The position numbers were made by a program, and so were the translations under genes. A stretch of 64,000 nucleotides of DNA, taken from contig JAJXRY010000001.1 in the NCBI GenBank assembly GCA_021628825.1, forward strand, positions 744,001 to 808,000, read 5' to 3'. Within the stretch, counting starts at the first letter, position 1, and the number at the start of each line of letters is the position of its first letter. The stretch is from Lachnospiraceae bacterium (GTDB taxonomy: Bacteria; Bacillota; Clostridia; Lachnospirales; Lachnospiraceae). The notes under the pieces are model-generated. The model saw only the letters and a program-made list of their open reading frames with translations, had not been told where the DNA came from and made no database searches. Positions 30,393 through 41,285 of the stretch are shown piece after piece.

Positions 30393-33300
30393 ATGGAAAA
30401 CAAGCAATATACACTCGGCATTGATATCGGCTCAACCACCGTTAAGATTGCCATTCTGGATAGTGCACACAACATCCTTTTTTTCCGACTATAAGAGACA
30501 TTTCGCAAACATCAGGGAAACACTTCATTCCCTTCTTAGTGATGCATACAGTCAATTAGGAAATATAAGGCTGCACCCCATGATCACAGGCTCCGGTGGA
30601 TTAACCCTTGCCAACCATCTGAAGGTTCCCTTTGTCCAGGAGGTAATTTCGGTTGCCACTGCATTAAAGGAAATTGCACCGAAAAACGGATGTTGCGATC
30701 GAATTAGGTGGTGAAGATGCCAAGATTATTTATTTTGAAGGCGGTAACGTGGAACAACGTATGAACGGAATCTGTGCCGGTGGTACAGGCTCCTTTATCG
30801 ACCAGATGGCTTCCCTGTTACAGACCGATGCGGCCGGATTAAACGAATATGCCAGGGGCTACAAATCCCTCTACACCATTGCTGCGCGCTGTGGCGTATT
30901 TGCCAAGTCCGATATCCAGCCCCTCATCAACGAAGGGGCAACCAAGGAAGACCTCGCAGCTTCCATTTTTCCAGGCCGTTGTCAACCAGACCATCAGTGG
31001 TCTTGCCTGTGGGAAACCGATCCGCGGCCACATTGCCTTTTTAGGCGGTCCGCTCCACTTCCTGTCTGAATTAAAGGCTGCTTTTATCCGCACCTTAAAA
31101 CTGGATGAGGAGCATACCATTGAAACAGAACATTCCCATTTATTTGCAGCAATCGGTTCTGCATTGAATGCCAAAGAAGAGGTTTCTTATACCATGGAAG
31201 AAATGGTGCAGAAGCTCTCTTCCGATATCAAAATGGAATTTGAAGTAGAACGTATGGATCCTCTCTTTGCAAGCAAAGAAGAATACGATGCATTCTGTAA
31301 GCGCCACGAAACCCACCACGTAAAAACCGCAGATATATCCACGTATCACGGAAACTGCTATCTGGGTATCGACGCCGGAAGTACGACCACGAAGATTGCA
31401 CTTGTCGGAGAAGACGGCTCCTTACTTTATTCCTTCTACAGCAGTAACGACGGTAGTCCCCTGAAGACGGCCATCCGTTCCATGAAGGAAATTTCCAAGC
31501 AGCTCCCTCCCGATGTGCATGTGGTCCGCTCCTGCTCTACCGGATACGGGGAACAGCTTATGAAGGCTGCTTTCCTTTTAGATGACGGCGAAGTAGAGAC
31601 CGTTGCCCACTATTATGCGGCAGCATTCTTCGATCCTTCCGTGGATTGTATCTTAGATATCGGCGGCCAGGATATGAAATGTATCAAGATCAGGAATCAG
31701 ACCGTAGACAGTGTGCAGCTTAACGAAGCCTGCTCCTCAGGATGCGGTTCCTTTATTGAAACCTTTGCCAAGTCCTTAAATTACAGTGTCCATGATTTTG
31801 CAAAAGCCGCTCTCTTTGCCGAGCATCCGATTGACTTAGGTACCCGTTGTACTGTATTCATGAATTCCAAGGTAAAGCAGGCACAGAAGGAAGGCGCCAG
31901 CGTCCCGGATATTTCCGCAGGACTTGCCTACTCTGTCATCAAGAATGCTTTATTCAAGGTCATCAAGGTATCCGATGCTTCTGCTCTTGGTAAAAAAACA
32001 TCGTGGTACAGGGTGGTACCTTCTACAATGATGCAGTCTTCGAAGCTTCGAAAAGATTGCAGGCTGCGAAGCCATCCGTCCGGATATTGCCGGAATCATG
32101 GGTGCTTTCGGTGCTGCCCTTATTGCCAGGGAGCGTTACAGCACAGATTACGAAACGACCATGCTGCCCTTTGACAAGATTTTATCCCTGCAGTTTGAAA
32201 CCAGCATGGCAAAATGTAAGGGCTGTACCAACAATTGCCGTCTGACCATCAACAAGTTCTCCGGTGGACGTCAGTACATTTCCGGCAACCGCTGCGAACG
32301 TGGTCTTGGCAAACAGAAAAATGAGAACAACGTTCCCAATCTGTTTGATTATAAATTAAAGAGAGTCTTCGGTTATGAACCGCTTTCTGCCGAAGAAGCC
32401 ACACGTGGCACGGTCGGCATTCCACGTGTGCTTAACATGTACGAAAATTATCCGTTCTGGGCAACCTTCTTTAAGGAGCTCGGCTACCGTGTGATTCTCT
32501 CTCCGGTATCCAATCGTAAGATTTATGAGCTTGGCATTGAATCCATTCCGAGTGAATCCGAATGTTACCCGGCAAAGCTGGCTCACGGACATGTCAGCTG
32601 GCTCATTAACCAGAAGGTCGATTTCATTTTCTATCCCTGCTCTTTTTATGAACGTAATGAATTTGAGGACGCCAACAATCACTACAACTGCCCGATTGTT
32701 ACCTCTTATTCCGAAAATATCAAGAATAACGTGGAAGAAATCGAACGTGGTGAAGTCATTCTAAGGAATCCCTTCATGTCCTTCCGCGACCTCAAAACCA
32801 TTACTGAAGCACTGGTTCGTGAGTTTAAAGAGCTTCCCTCCAAAGAGGTCATTGCTGCAAGTGAAAAGGCATGGAACGAATTAAATGCTGCCCGTACTGA
32901 CATGCAGAAAAAAGGGGAGGAAACCCTACAGTATTTAAAGGAGACCGGAAAACGTGGTATTGTTTTAGCCGGAAGACCTTATCATATCGACCCTGAAATC
33001 AACCATGGTATTCCGGAGCTGATTACCTCTTATGATATTGCTGTTTTAACCGAGGATTCCGTTTCCCATCTGGCGAAGCCGGAACGTCCGTTAATCGTTT
33101 CCGACCAGTGGATGTACCATTCCCGTCTCTACGCAGCCGCAAGCTATGTAAAGACCGTAGATAATCTGGATCTGATTCAGTTAAATTCCTTTGGCTGTGG
33201 TCTGGATGCTGTTACGACTGATCAGGTTAATGATATTCTGACAGGCTCAGATAAGATTTATACCTGTCTGAAAATTGATGAGGTAAATAACCTCGGCGCT

Positions 33301-34648
33301 GCCAGAATCCGTATCCGATCCCTGCTCTCTGCGATCCGTGTCAGGGAAAAGCTGAACAAGCAGCGTACGATCCGCTCCAGTGCCATCACGAAGGTGTCCT
33401 TTACTGAGGAAATGCGAAAGGACTATACCATTCTTGCCCCACAGATGTCTCCAATCCATTTCGATGTCATTGAGGCTGCGTTCCGTGCCTGCGGATACAA
33501 CTTTGAGATTCTCGGAAACGATAGCCGTCGTGCCGTAGATGTCGGATTAAAAATATGTAAACAACGATGCCTGCTACCCTTCCTTAATGGTGGTCGGTCA
33601 GATTATGGATGCTTTGCTGTCCGGTAAATATGATCTTAACAAGGTAGCCGTCATTATGACACAAACCGGTGGCGGATGTCGTGCAACCAACTATGTAGGT
33701 TTTATCCGCCGCGCCTTAGAGAAGGCCGGAATGCCGCAGATCCCGGTTATTTCCTTGAATCTTGGCGGTATTGAAACAAACCCCGGATTCCATCTGAATG
33801 CCGAAATGCTGATGCGTGTTACCTACGCTGCCCTCTTTGGCGATATCTTCATGCGCTGTGTATACCGTATGCGTCCTTATGAACAGACCAAAGGCTCTGT
33901 AGAAGAAGTACATCAGAAATGGCTAAAGAAGTGCTGCGAATTTGTTTCCGGAAAACATATGCGTTTTGCCACTTTTAACAAAATGTGCCGTCAGATCATT
34001 GCCGACTTCGATGCAATTCCGATTACGAATGAAGTAAAGCCCCGCGTCGGTATCGTCGGTGAAATTCTGGTAAAATTTGCACCAGCTGCCAACAATTACC
34101 TTGTGGATCTCTTAGAATCCGAAGGAGCAGAGGCCGTTGTGCCGGATCTGGTAGACTTCATGCTCTACTGCTTCTACAACCAGATTTATAAGGCTGATTA
34201 TCTGGGCATGAGCAAAAAGACCGCCCTGATTTCCCGTCTCGGTATCCGTGGCATTGAATTCCTTCGCGGAAGTGCACGCCATGCCTTTGAGAAGAGTACC
34301 CACTTCACGCCTCCGAGCAGCATTTATGAAACGGTGGAAAATGCAAAAACGATCGTAAACATCGGTAACCAGACCGGAGAAGGCTGGTTCCTGACCGGCG
34401 AAATGATTGAACTGATCCACAGCGGTGTCAATAACATCGTCTGCACCCAGCCGTTTGCCTGCCTGCCCAACCATGTCGTAGGTAAAGGTGTCATCAAAGA
34501 GCTTCGCAAGCACTATCCATTAAGCAACATTGTTGCCATCGACTACGATCCGGGTGCCAGTGAAGTAAAACCAGTTGAACCGTATTAAACTGATGCTTTC
34601 TACAGCTCAGAAAAAAATCTTCATAAGAAGGAGGAGAAAGCTCTATGA
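30393..34648 (+). CDS. Acyl-CoA dehydratase activase-like fusion protein (two ASKHA ATPase domains plus HgdB-like part), several frameshifts
   Basis: About 1,417 residues when reconstructed. Two BcrAD/BadFG-type ATPase domains are visible: the first with LGIDIGSTTVKIAI and ICAGGTGSF (about residues 8-290), the second with LGIDAGSTTTKIALVG and CSSGCGSF (about 325-580). The Cys residues in CAGG and AARC match those binding the activase [4Fe-4S] cluster. A Cys-rich segment CKGCTNNC...CERG follows, then a region related to 2-hydroxyacyl-CoA dehydratase subunits / double-cubane proteins (ESECYPAKLAHGH, TQTGGGCRATNYVGF). Likely an ATP-driven electron donor plus acceptor in one chain; the substrate is unknown. 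Breaks at 30478 (T7), 30681, 30966, 31996 (A7), 32047, 33553, 34567. ATGA overlap with the next gene. Confidence 0.82.
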
Positions 34649-35811
34649 TCAAGCAGGAAATCAACGAACTGAAACGCCTTTATACCCCAAGCAACTGCTC
34701 CATTACCAGAATCTGTGGCTGCTATGTCGATGGGGGAAAAAGAATAAAAAAAGACCGAATTTAAAGAAGCCTTTCTCTCCCTTCCGGAAGAAGAAATTTT
34801 TTTAAATACTTTGAACTACTGCGCAAAAACCTTATCGGGAAGTCTCGGAAAGAATCTCTTAAATCTGGACTTTCCCCTTGCAAGCGAACAGGAAGGAGGC
34901 ACCCAGGCTGCCCTTCTTGCCCTGCGCGACAGTAAATTAAAGGATGATGCCTTAATCGAAGAGTTTTATGACCGTGTCATCAATACGTATGAATACGTCG
35001 GCAACTACCTGATTCTGCTCATCCATGACGCTTATGACGTTCCGGGAAAGACCACGGACGGTTTAACCATGGATGATGCTTCTGATACGGTATTTGAATA
35101 CATCATGTGCTGTATCTGTCCGGTGAATCTTTCAAAGCCCGGCTTAAGCTATGACAACATCAACAACGAATTCCATAACCGTATCCGTGACTGGGTGGTA
35201 GAAATGCCCGAAACCGGCTTTCTCTTCCCGAGCTTCAACGACCGTGCAACCGATATTCACTCTACGCTCTTCTATTCCAAGAATCCAGAGGAAGCACATA
35301 GCGAATTCGTAGAAAACATTCTTGGCTGTACCATGCCTTTGTCTGCCGGGACACAGAAGGAAGCCTTTCAGGCTTTGATCGAGGAAACGCTTGGCGATGA
35401 GGTCGAATACGAAGTGGTGAAAAAAATATCCATGAGAATTTGACAGAAATGATCGAGGAGCACAAAGAGATTCCGGAGCCTTTAACTCTTGACAAGCATC
35501 AGGTGAAAAGCCTCTTTGAAAAGAGCGGCGTCAAGGAAGAAAAATTGACTGATTTCGATAAGCTCTATGATGCAGCCGCCGGAGAAGATACCTCTCTCTT
35601 TGTGAACAATGTGGCAAACGTCCGCACCTTCGAGGTAAAGACCCCCGATGTTGTCGTAAAGGTGAATCCGGAACGTGCGGATCTGGTCAACACTCTGCAG
35701 ATCGACGGCAAACGCTGTCTTGTCATCGAAATCAACGATCATGTTGAAGTGAACGGCATTACCATTCATCAGAGTGTATCCTTAGAAGATGTGGTGGATG
35801 AAGAAGAATAG
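34645..35811 (+). CDS. DUF4317 family protein, frameshifted
   Basis: About 388 residues, cytosolic, no signal peptide or membrane helix. It starts MIKQEINELKRLYTPSNCSITRICGCYVDG, the DUF4317 N-terminus, and includes VGNYLILLIHDAYDVPGKT and FEYIMCCICPVNLSKPGL. Function unknown. Its ATG overlaps the stop of the activase-like gene (ATGA), which suggests translational coupling and a shared task. Indels at about 34735, 34800 and 35428. A terminator follows at 35821. Confidence 0.8.
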
Positions 35812-35820
35812 AAAATCAGA

Positions 35821-35870
35821 AAATGCTGATAACCAATTCTTTTTCGAATGATTATCAGCATTTTTATTAT
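35821..35870 (+). terminator. Terminator of the activase-DUF4317 operon
   Basis: A 12-bp stem AAATGCTGATAA / TTATCAGCATTT (35821-35832, 35852-35863) followed by TTATTATTT, 9 bases after the DUF4317 stop. Confidence 0.75.
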
Positions 35871-35959
35871 TTCTATGTTTGTATTTCTGTTTCTTTCTTT
35901 CCTGATCTGCTATACTCTTTCTGTCATGGATCAGAGTAGTTCCCATATACTTATTACAA

Positions 35960-35980
35960 GTAACTATTCAGAATAGTTAC
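35960..35980. repeat. Solo palindrome of joined GTAAC element ends
   Basis: GTAACTATTC, one A, then GAATAGTTAC: both ends of the dispersed element joined without interior. Flanked by TATTACA/TATTACG (35952-35958 and 35981-35987, 6 of 7 matching, with one extra base on the left). The right flank overlaps the stop codon of the EAL/HDOD gene. It could be a deletion derivative or excision scar. Confidence 0.65.
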
Positions 35981-35982
35981 TA

Positions 35983-37204
35983 TTACGAAAACAGATCACG
36001 ATACCAGCGCAGAGCCGTAATGTACGCATCATATACCTGTTTGGAACCCATATGGTTCAGTAACATGGTGCGGTCAATTTCCTGCCAGTTGGCACTCTCA
36101 TACTGCTTCACAAACTCTAACACCGGTGCAAAGTGTCCTTTATCCTCAATGAGTGCTTCCTCAATCTCCTTAGAAACCTTTACCATCTTAAGAGCCTCTT
36201 CCATCGGCTTATTAATAATAAGATCAAGTACCGAGAACAATCCCATTAAGAACAACTCTCCTGCCTGACCGCCCATTTCGAATACAGTTGCCAGATTCTC
36301 TGCGAATTTCGCCCGGAGCAGGGAAACACGCATAATCTCATTCGGACGATCTGCACAGAGCTGACTGGTCACCGCAGTGTTGATCCATTTCTTCAATTCC
36401 TTCTGTCCTAACATGGCTGCTGCATGACGGATGGATGTAATCTCAGAATTGACCGTCATATGGTTCACCATCTTCAACAGGGAAATCACAAGAGCCGTAT
36501 CTCTTCCGATGACATCGGCTGCCTTTGTCAAATCAAAGTCCGGTTCATTCACAATATTCAGAAGTTCAATATAATTCACCTTCAACGGAGAGACCTTTGC
36601 CTCTCCCTTCGTTACCGGCATACGGTAGAATGCTCCTTCATAGAGCTGGTAGCCGCCCTCTGCCTTCAACTGCTCGAAAATTTCCTGTGTATCAATATTT
36701 CCGGCACAAAGCTTGATGTTCGGATAAATCTTCGTAAAATAAATTCTTGCCTTCGTAATATCAATCTTCTTATGATCGAGCAGAATATAATCCATCAGAA
36801 GAAGAACCTGGCGGTAATCCTCAAAGCTGGATACCGGCAGTTTACGAATAGCAAGCTTATATCCGCTGTTCTTTAATTCTTTCAGGCGGTTAATGTACAT
36901 GTCATTCGGCAGAACTGCATTATCTACAAGCAGCACCACGCGGTCATGCGGCGCCTTACACTGTTCATTGATATCCGTAAACAGAGAAATATTATTTATG
37001 GAAATAAATACTTCCTTGTCTCCGGAAAGGGTCTCGATTCCCATATTTTTCAATCAGTTCAAACCCCTGGATCTGTCCTACTCCATCATTCATTCCGGTT
37101 CCTAAGAAGCTGGGATTTAAAAGGAAGTTCTTCTTCTGGGTAAATAAGGAATATGCCTTCACGGTCATATTTTCATCAAATAAAGGTATTAACGTTGCAA
37201 GCAT
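35983..37204 (-). CDS. EAL-HDOD signalling protein (YuxH-like), frameshifted
   Basis: About 406 residues. The N-terminal 200 residues fold-match an EAL domain (ISINNISLF, VLLVDNAVL, LAIRKLPVSSFEDY, DYILLDHKKID, LCAGNIDTQEIF), but the catalytic EAL/EVL Glu motif is not obvious, so cyclic-di-GMP hydrolysis is doubtful. The C-terminal half is an HDOD domain (LLNIVNEPDFDLTKAADVIGRDTALVISLLKMVN, ISSIRHAAAMLGQ-like). Such two-domain proteins are thought to act in signalling. One indel near 37050. Starts at 37204 after an A/T-rich gap; ends at a solo palindrome. Confidence 0.75.
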
Positions 37205-37311
37205 TTTGTCTTCGCCTTTCTCTCAAAAAAATACCAATCATCCATCTGTCTGGAACTACAATAACGATTTCGAATCGTCATGTTTATTTTACAATAAAAA
37301 TCCTCCAGTGT

Positions 37312-38407
37312 CTACTCACCACATACGTCTTCTTTCAAAAAGGGACACAATTTTTCGTTTGAAAAACCAAGGGCTCCTGCCAGAAGTGTCTTCACATAAA
37401 CCATCTCTTTCGTCATTCCGTAAACCGGAACTGCACCTGCTTCCATCATCCATACGCCGGAAGCATATGCCGCCTCATTTGGACAAGGTGTTACGATTAC
37501 CGGGATCTTTGCTTCCCTGCAGCGCATCAGGAACGGAAGCATGGAATACTCCGATTTCTGTTCCTCGTTCGTTCCTCCAATACAGGCTGTTGCCGAATGA
37601 TACAGACCATGAATGACTGCACGGATTTCTTTATTAAGTACAATCTGCTGATAATTAAGCCCCACATATGGTTCTATGCACAGGACATCGCTTTTCAATT
37701 CTCCCATACGGGATAGGTCAATTCCATTGCCATTCCGCTGACTGCAGATCTTATCGCGTTTCAGTTCTTCCGTCCATTGGTTCAAGTGCATCGCTGCCCT
37801 GGAACATTCACCTTCCATCACCTTTGAGACTTCACCCAGGCAAACCGCATCACGGCTGTAAAAGTCGTTGGAATAATCCCCGCTGCTTACAAGATGTCCT
37901 CCATGATGAAGAAAGCACCTTCCGTCCTCATTCCGGTACACCACATAGACACCGGAATGAATTCCTGCACAAATCAGCTCCACAGAACGCCGGAAGTTCT
38001 CATTTCCGTTCGCGCCCTCCTGATTAAGCGGCAGCTGGCTGGATACCAGAAATACCGGAATCTCCACCTTCGATAACGCTAACGCAAGCAGGGGAAGCTG
38101 TATAGGCCAGCGTATCTGTCCCATGGGCAATCACGATTCCCCGATACTGTGAAAAATCACACTTTTTGAAAAAACGGAGTAATTCGTTCCATTTCGGAAT
38201 CGTCATATTTTCGCTTAAAGTATTTAAAATGGTAACAACTTCAAATTTCTGATGGGCGCAGGGCGAATCCGATTCTTCAAAATATTGCAGAAGCAACGCT
38301 TTCGCTTTCTGAATGTCCACATCCCGCCGGTTCCCCTGTTCATCCCCGAAGGAACAGATCGTGCCTCCGGTTAACAATAATAAAATCTTACCTTCGCTCT
38401 CCATCAT
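37312..38407 (-). CDS. L-asparaginase, frameshifted
   Basis: About 364 residues. Catalytic motifs of type I/II asparaginases: LLTGGTICS (first Thr) and IVIAHGTDTLAYTA (second Thr-Asp pair), then VEIPVFLVSSQLPL. It hydrolyses asparagine (or a related amide) in the cytosol; no signal peptide. The start at 38407 has GGAGAG about 9 bases upstream. An indel near 38105 divides it. It begins 4 bases after the dehydrogenase gene stops, an unusual operon partner. Confidence 0.8.
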
Positions 38408-38411
38408 GCAC

Positions 38412-39644
38412 TTAATCTCTCCGAAACACATCTCTGGTATAGACCTTCTCCTTCACATCGTCCAGACAGGCATCGTAACGGTTTGCAATGATTGCCTGAC
38501 TCATTTCCTTAAACCTTGAAAGGTCATTCACAACACGGCTTCCAAAGAAGGTACTTCCATCTTCCAGTGTCGGCTCATAAACAATAACCGTTGCGCCCTT
38601 TGCCTTAATTCTCTTCATAACGCCCTGAATGGAGGACTGACGGAAATTGTCAGAATTGGACTTCATGGTGAGGCGATATACTCCAACCACGACTTCCTTT
38701 TCCTTGTCAAGCTCATATTCCCCGTTCGCTTCATAACCACCTGCAAGCTCCAGCACCCGGTCTGCAATGAATTCCTTCCGCGTACGGTTACTGTCTACGA
38801 TGGCTGTCATCATATTCTGTGGCACATCCTGATAATTGGCAAGAAGCTGCTTCGTATCCTTCGGCAGACAATAACCGCCATAACCAAAGGAGGGATTGTT
38901 ATACTGATCCCCGATACGAGGGTCAAGGCAGACACCCTTAATAATCTGCCGGGTGTCCAGCCCCTTCATCTCTGCATATGTGTCCAGTTCGTTAAAATAC
39001 GATACACGCAATGCCAGATAGGTATTGGCAAACAACTTCACGGCTTCTGCTTCCGTATACCCCATGATTAAGGTATCGATGTTCTCTTTGATGGCCCCCT
39101 GCTGCAAGAGGTGTGCAAAGGTATTAGCAGCCTCCACCAGCTCCGGATTCTCCATATCCGTTCCAACAATAATTCTGGAAGGATACAGGTTGTCATACAG
39201 TGCCTTGGATTCCCTTAAGAACTCCGGACTGAACAGAATCCGGTCACAATGATACTTCTCCCGTACCGCAACTGTAAAGCCTACCGGAATCGTCGACTTG
39301 ATTACCATAACAGCCTTCGGATTGACCTGCATCACAAGCCGGATAACCGCTTCTACCGCAGAGGTATCGAAGAAATTCTTCTTTGAATCATAATTGGTCT
39401 GTGTTGCAATTACGACAAACTCAGCATCCCGGTAAGCCGTCTCTGCATCTGTGGTTGCCACAAGATTCAAATCCTTTTCCCTTAAATATTTCTCAATATA
39501 TTCGTCCTGGATCGGTGACTTGTGCTGATTGATCAGATTCACCTTTTCTTCTATAATATCCACTGCCATCACTTCATTGTGCTGTGCCAGCAAGGTCGCA
39601 ATACTTAACCCAACATATCCTGCTCCTGCTACTGCAATCTTCAT
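38412..39644 (-). CDS. UDP-glucose/GDP-mannose dehydrogenase family protein
   Basis: Intact 410-residue NAD-dependent dehydrogenase oxidising a sugar nucleotide to the uronate. The Rossmann motif is IAVAGAGYVGLSIATLLA; FSPEFLRESKALYDNLYPSRIIVG and FGYGGYCLPKDTKQL (active-site Cys in GGYCLPKD) are diagnostic. The start is at 39644, behind AGGAGG; the frame upstream is only read-through. The ATG overlaps the stop of the epimerase gene (ATGA). With that gene it probably makes UDP-glucuronate and UDP-galacturonate for surface polysaccharide. Confidence 0.9.
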   Translation of the reverse strand: MKIAVAGAGYVGLSIATLLAQHNEVMAVDIIEEKVNLINQHKSPIQDEYIEKYLREKDLNLVATTDAETAYRDAEFVVIATQTNYDSKKNFFDTSAVEAVIRLVMQVNPKAVMVIKSTIPVGFTVAVREKYHCDRILFSPEFLRESKALYDNLYPSRIIVGTDMENPELVEAANTFAHLLQQGAIKENIDTLIMGYTEAEAVKLFANTYLALRVSYFNELDTYAEMKGLDTRQIIKGVCLDPRIGDQYNNPSFGYGGYCLPKDTKQLLANYQDVPQNMMTAIVDSNRTRKEFIADRVLELAGGYEANGEYELDKEKEVVVGVYRLTMKSNSDNFRQSSIQGVMKRIKAKGATVIVYEPTLEDGSTFFGSRVVNDLSRFKEMSQAIIANRYDACLDDVKEKVYTRDVFRRD

Positions 39645-40716
39645 CTGTTTTCCTCCTGACCGTAAAATTCCTGATACCACTGTGCAAAATTCCTTAATCC
39701 GGTTCGCAAGTCCGTTTTCGGGCAATAATCAAAGTCCTCCTGCAGGGCCTGTGTGTCTGCATACGTCACCGGTACATCTCCCGGCTGCATCGGCACAAGC
39801 TTCTTATGTGCTTCAAAATCATAGTCTGCCGGAAGGACTCCTGCTGCTACCAGCTCCTGCTGCAGAATATCCACAAAATCCAGCAGATTCTCCGGATGTC
39901 CTCCTCCAATATTATACACCTTATACGGAGGAACCGGTAATCCATCTGCTCCGTTTACCCGCTCCGGCGCACCCTGCATGACACGTACGATTCCTTCCAC
40001 AATATCATCCACATAGGTAAAATCCCTGCGGCAGTTTCCGTAGTTAAAAATCTCGATCGTTTTCCCCTGAAGAAGCTTATTCGTAAAGCCAAAGTAGGCC
40101 ATATCCGGTCTTCCTGCCGGTCCGTAAACCGTAAAGAACCGTAAGCCGGTAGAGGGAATGTTATATAGCTTGCTATAGGCATGTGCAAACAATTCATTCG
40201 ACTTCTTCGTTGCCGCATACAGCGAAACGGGATGATCTACCGGATCCTCCGTGGAAAACGGCACCTTCTCATTCCCACCATAAACGGAAGAAGACGATGC
40301 ATATATAAGATGCGCAACTCCCTGTTTTCCATCATCGTAGGAATGCCGGCACGCCTCCAAGATATTATAAAATCCAATCATGTTAGAAGAAATATACACA
40401 TCCGGATTTGTAATGGAATACCGGACTCCCGCCTGTGCGGCAAGATTCACAATAACCTGCGGTTCATAGGAAGCAAACACCTCCTCGATGCTCTGCCGGT
40501 CTGCAATATCTCCTTTTTTTAAAAATCCATTCCGTTTCCGGATGCTCTTTGGATAACTTCCCGATTTGTTCAAGTCTCCACTCTTTAATGCGGACATCGT
40601 AATAATCATTCAAATTATCCATGCCGATGATCCTTGCCGGAGCCTCTTCCTGCAAAAAGCTTCATCACAAGATTGGCTCCGATAAATCCGGCAGCACCCG
40701 TAATAAATATAGTCAT
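39641..40716 (-). CDS. NAD-dependent UDP-glucuronate 4-epimerase-like protein, frameshifted
   Basis: About 357 residues, short-chain dehydrogenase fold. N-terminus TIFITGAAGFIGANLVMKL (NAD site), then NLAAQAGVRYSI, YASSSSVYGGNEKVPFS, SLYAATKKSNELFAH (YxxxK, catalytic Tyr-Lys) and GLRFFTVYGPAGRPDMA. The VYGPWGRPDMA-like segment and the partner dehydrogenase point to UDP-glucuronate 4-epimerase. Frame breaks near 40657 and at 40515 (A7). ATGA overlap with the dehydrogenase. Own leader and promoter lie at 40822-40929. Confidence 0.85.
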
Positions 40717-40821
40717 TCCTTTTTAACTCTAATTTCTGCATCACTTACTCTTTCTGATCTTTCCGTTCCAGTTAGAAAACCCTTTATTATTCCTAAAGAT
40801 CTGATCAATATGATAAACCTA

Positions 40822-40882
40822 CACAAAGTAGGACTTGTATGCTTTCTCTGACAATTTGCCGCATACGCACCCTACTTTTGTG
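40822..40882 (-). ncRNA. Structured leader of the epimerase operon, possible regulatory RNA
   Basis: Nested complementary arms: CACAAAGTAGG with CCTACTTTTGTG outside and GTATGC with GCATAC inside, around an 18-base loop. It lies just downstream of the promoter at 40901-40929 and about 105 bases before the epimerase start, so it would be in the 5' leader. No known riboswitch consensus was recognised. Confidence 0.4.
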
Positions 40883-40900
40883 ATTCGTGTCATCAAGTAT

Positions 40901-40929
40901 ACTTTACCATAAATTCAGATTGTTGTAAA
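40901..40929 (-). promoter_or_regulatory. Promoter of the epimerase-dehydrogenase-asparaginase operon
   Basis: Minus strand TTTACA (40924-40929), 17-base spacer, TAAAGT (40901-40906), with a TATACT overlapping just downstream. Confidence 0.5.
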
Positions 40930-40951
40930 CTCTGATATCTCCCATTTTCTT

Positions 40952-41075
40952 AAGAACAAACCTGCATAAAGGTTCTAAGATCACTTCCCCTGAAATCTAA
41001 GATCTTTATGCATAATGTTCTTCACATTTCATTACATGCTTTGATTTTATCCGTCTTCCAAAAGGATCTTAGAAC
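40952..41075. other. Palindromic block with alternative pairings
   Basis: AAGAACA (40952-40958) pairs with TGTTCTT (41016-41022) and TGCATAAAG (40963-40971) with CTTTATGCA (41004-41012). GTTCTAAGATC (40972-40982) can instead pair with GATCTTAGAAC (41065-41075). Mutually exclusive stems suggest an RNA switch or attenuator, on either strand. Confidence 0.4.
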
Positions 41076-41285
41076 ACCTGTCCTGCCGTGATGTTAAGCA
41101 ATGACAGATTCAGGATACTCATGTAACATAACCCCCTTTCAGCTTTATCATACAACATTGAAGACGCTCTTTCCTTTTTCTAAACCAATCGTGTGTTTTC
41201 TGTTATAAATACCGCTTTTTCTCCTCTTATCGCCATTTCAGGATGCCACTTTAAAGATATTGTTTCAAATCCTGCCGTTCAGGCT

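Larger units (their letters stand above)
40717..41285. other. Long intergenic region with structured leader, no gene
   Basis: No supported coding frame in 569 bases. It holds a promoter (40901-40929), a leader hairpin (40822-40882) for the epimerase operon and a second palindromic block (40952-41075) closer to glgP. Confidence 0.65.

Noticed and set aside
30839..31349. Minus-strand frames inside the activase-like gene
   Set aside because: Shadows in the antisense strand of a gene whose domain motifs are continuous across the corrected frame.
36424..36876. 150-codon plus-strand frame within the EAL/HDOD gene
   Set aside because: Antisense shadow of a well-supported coding frame.
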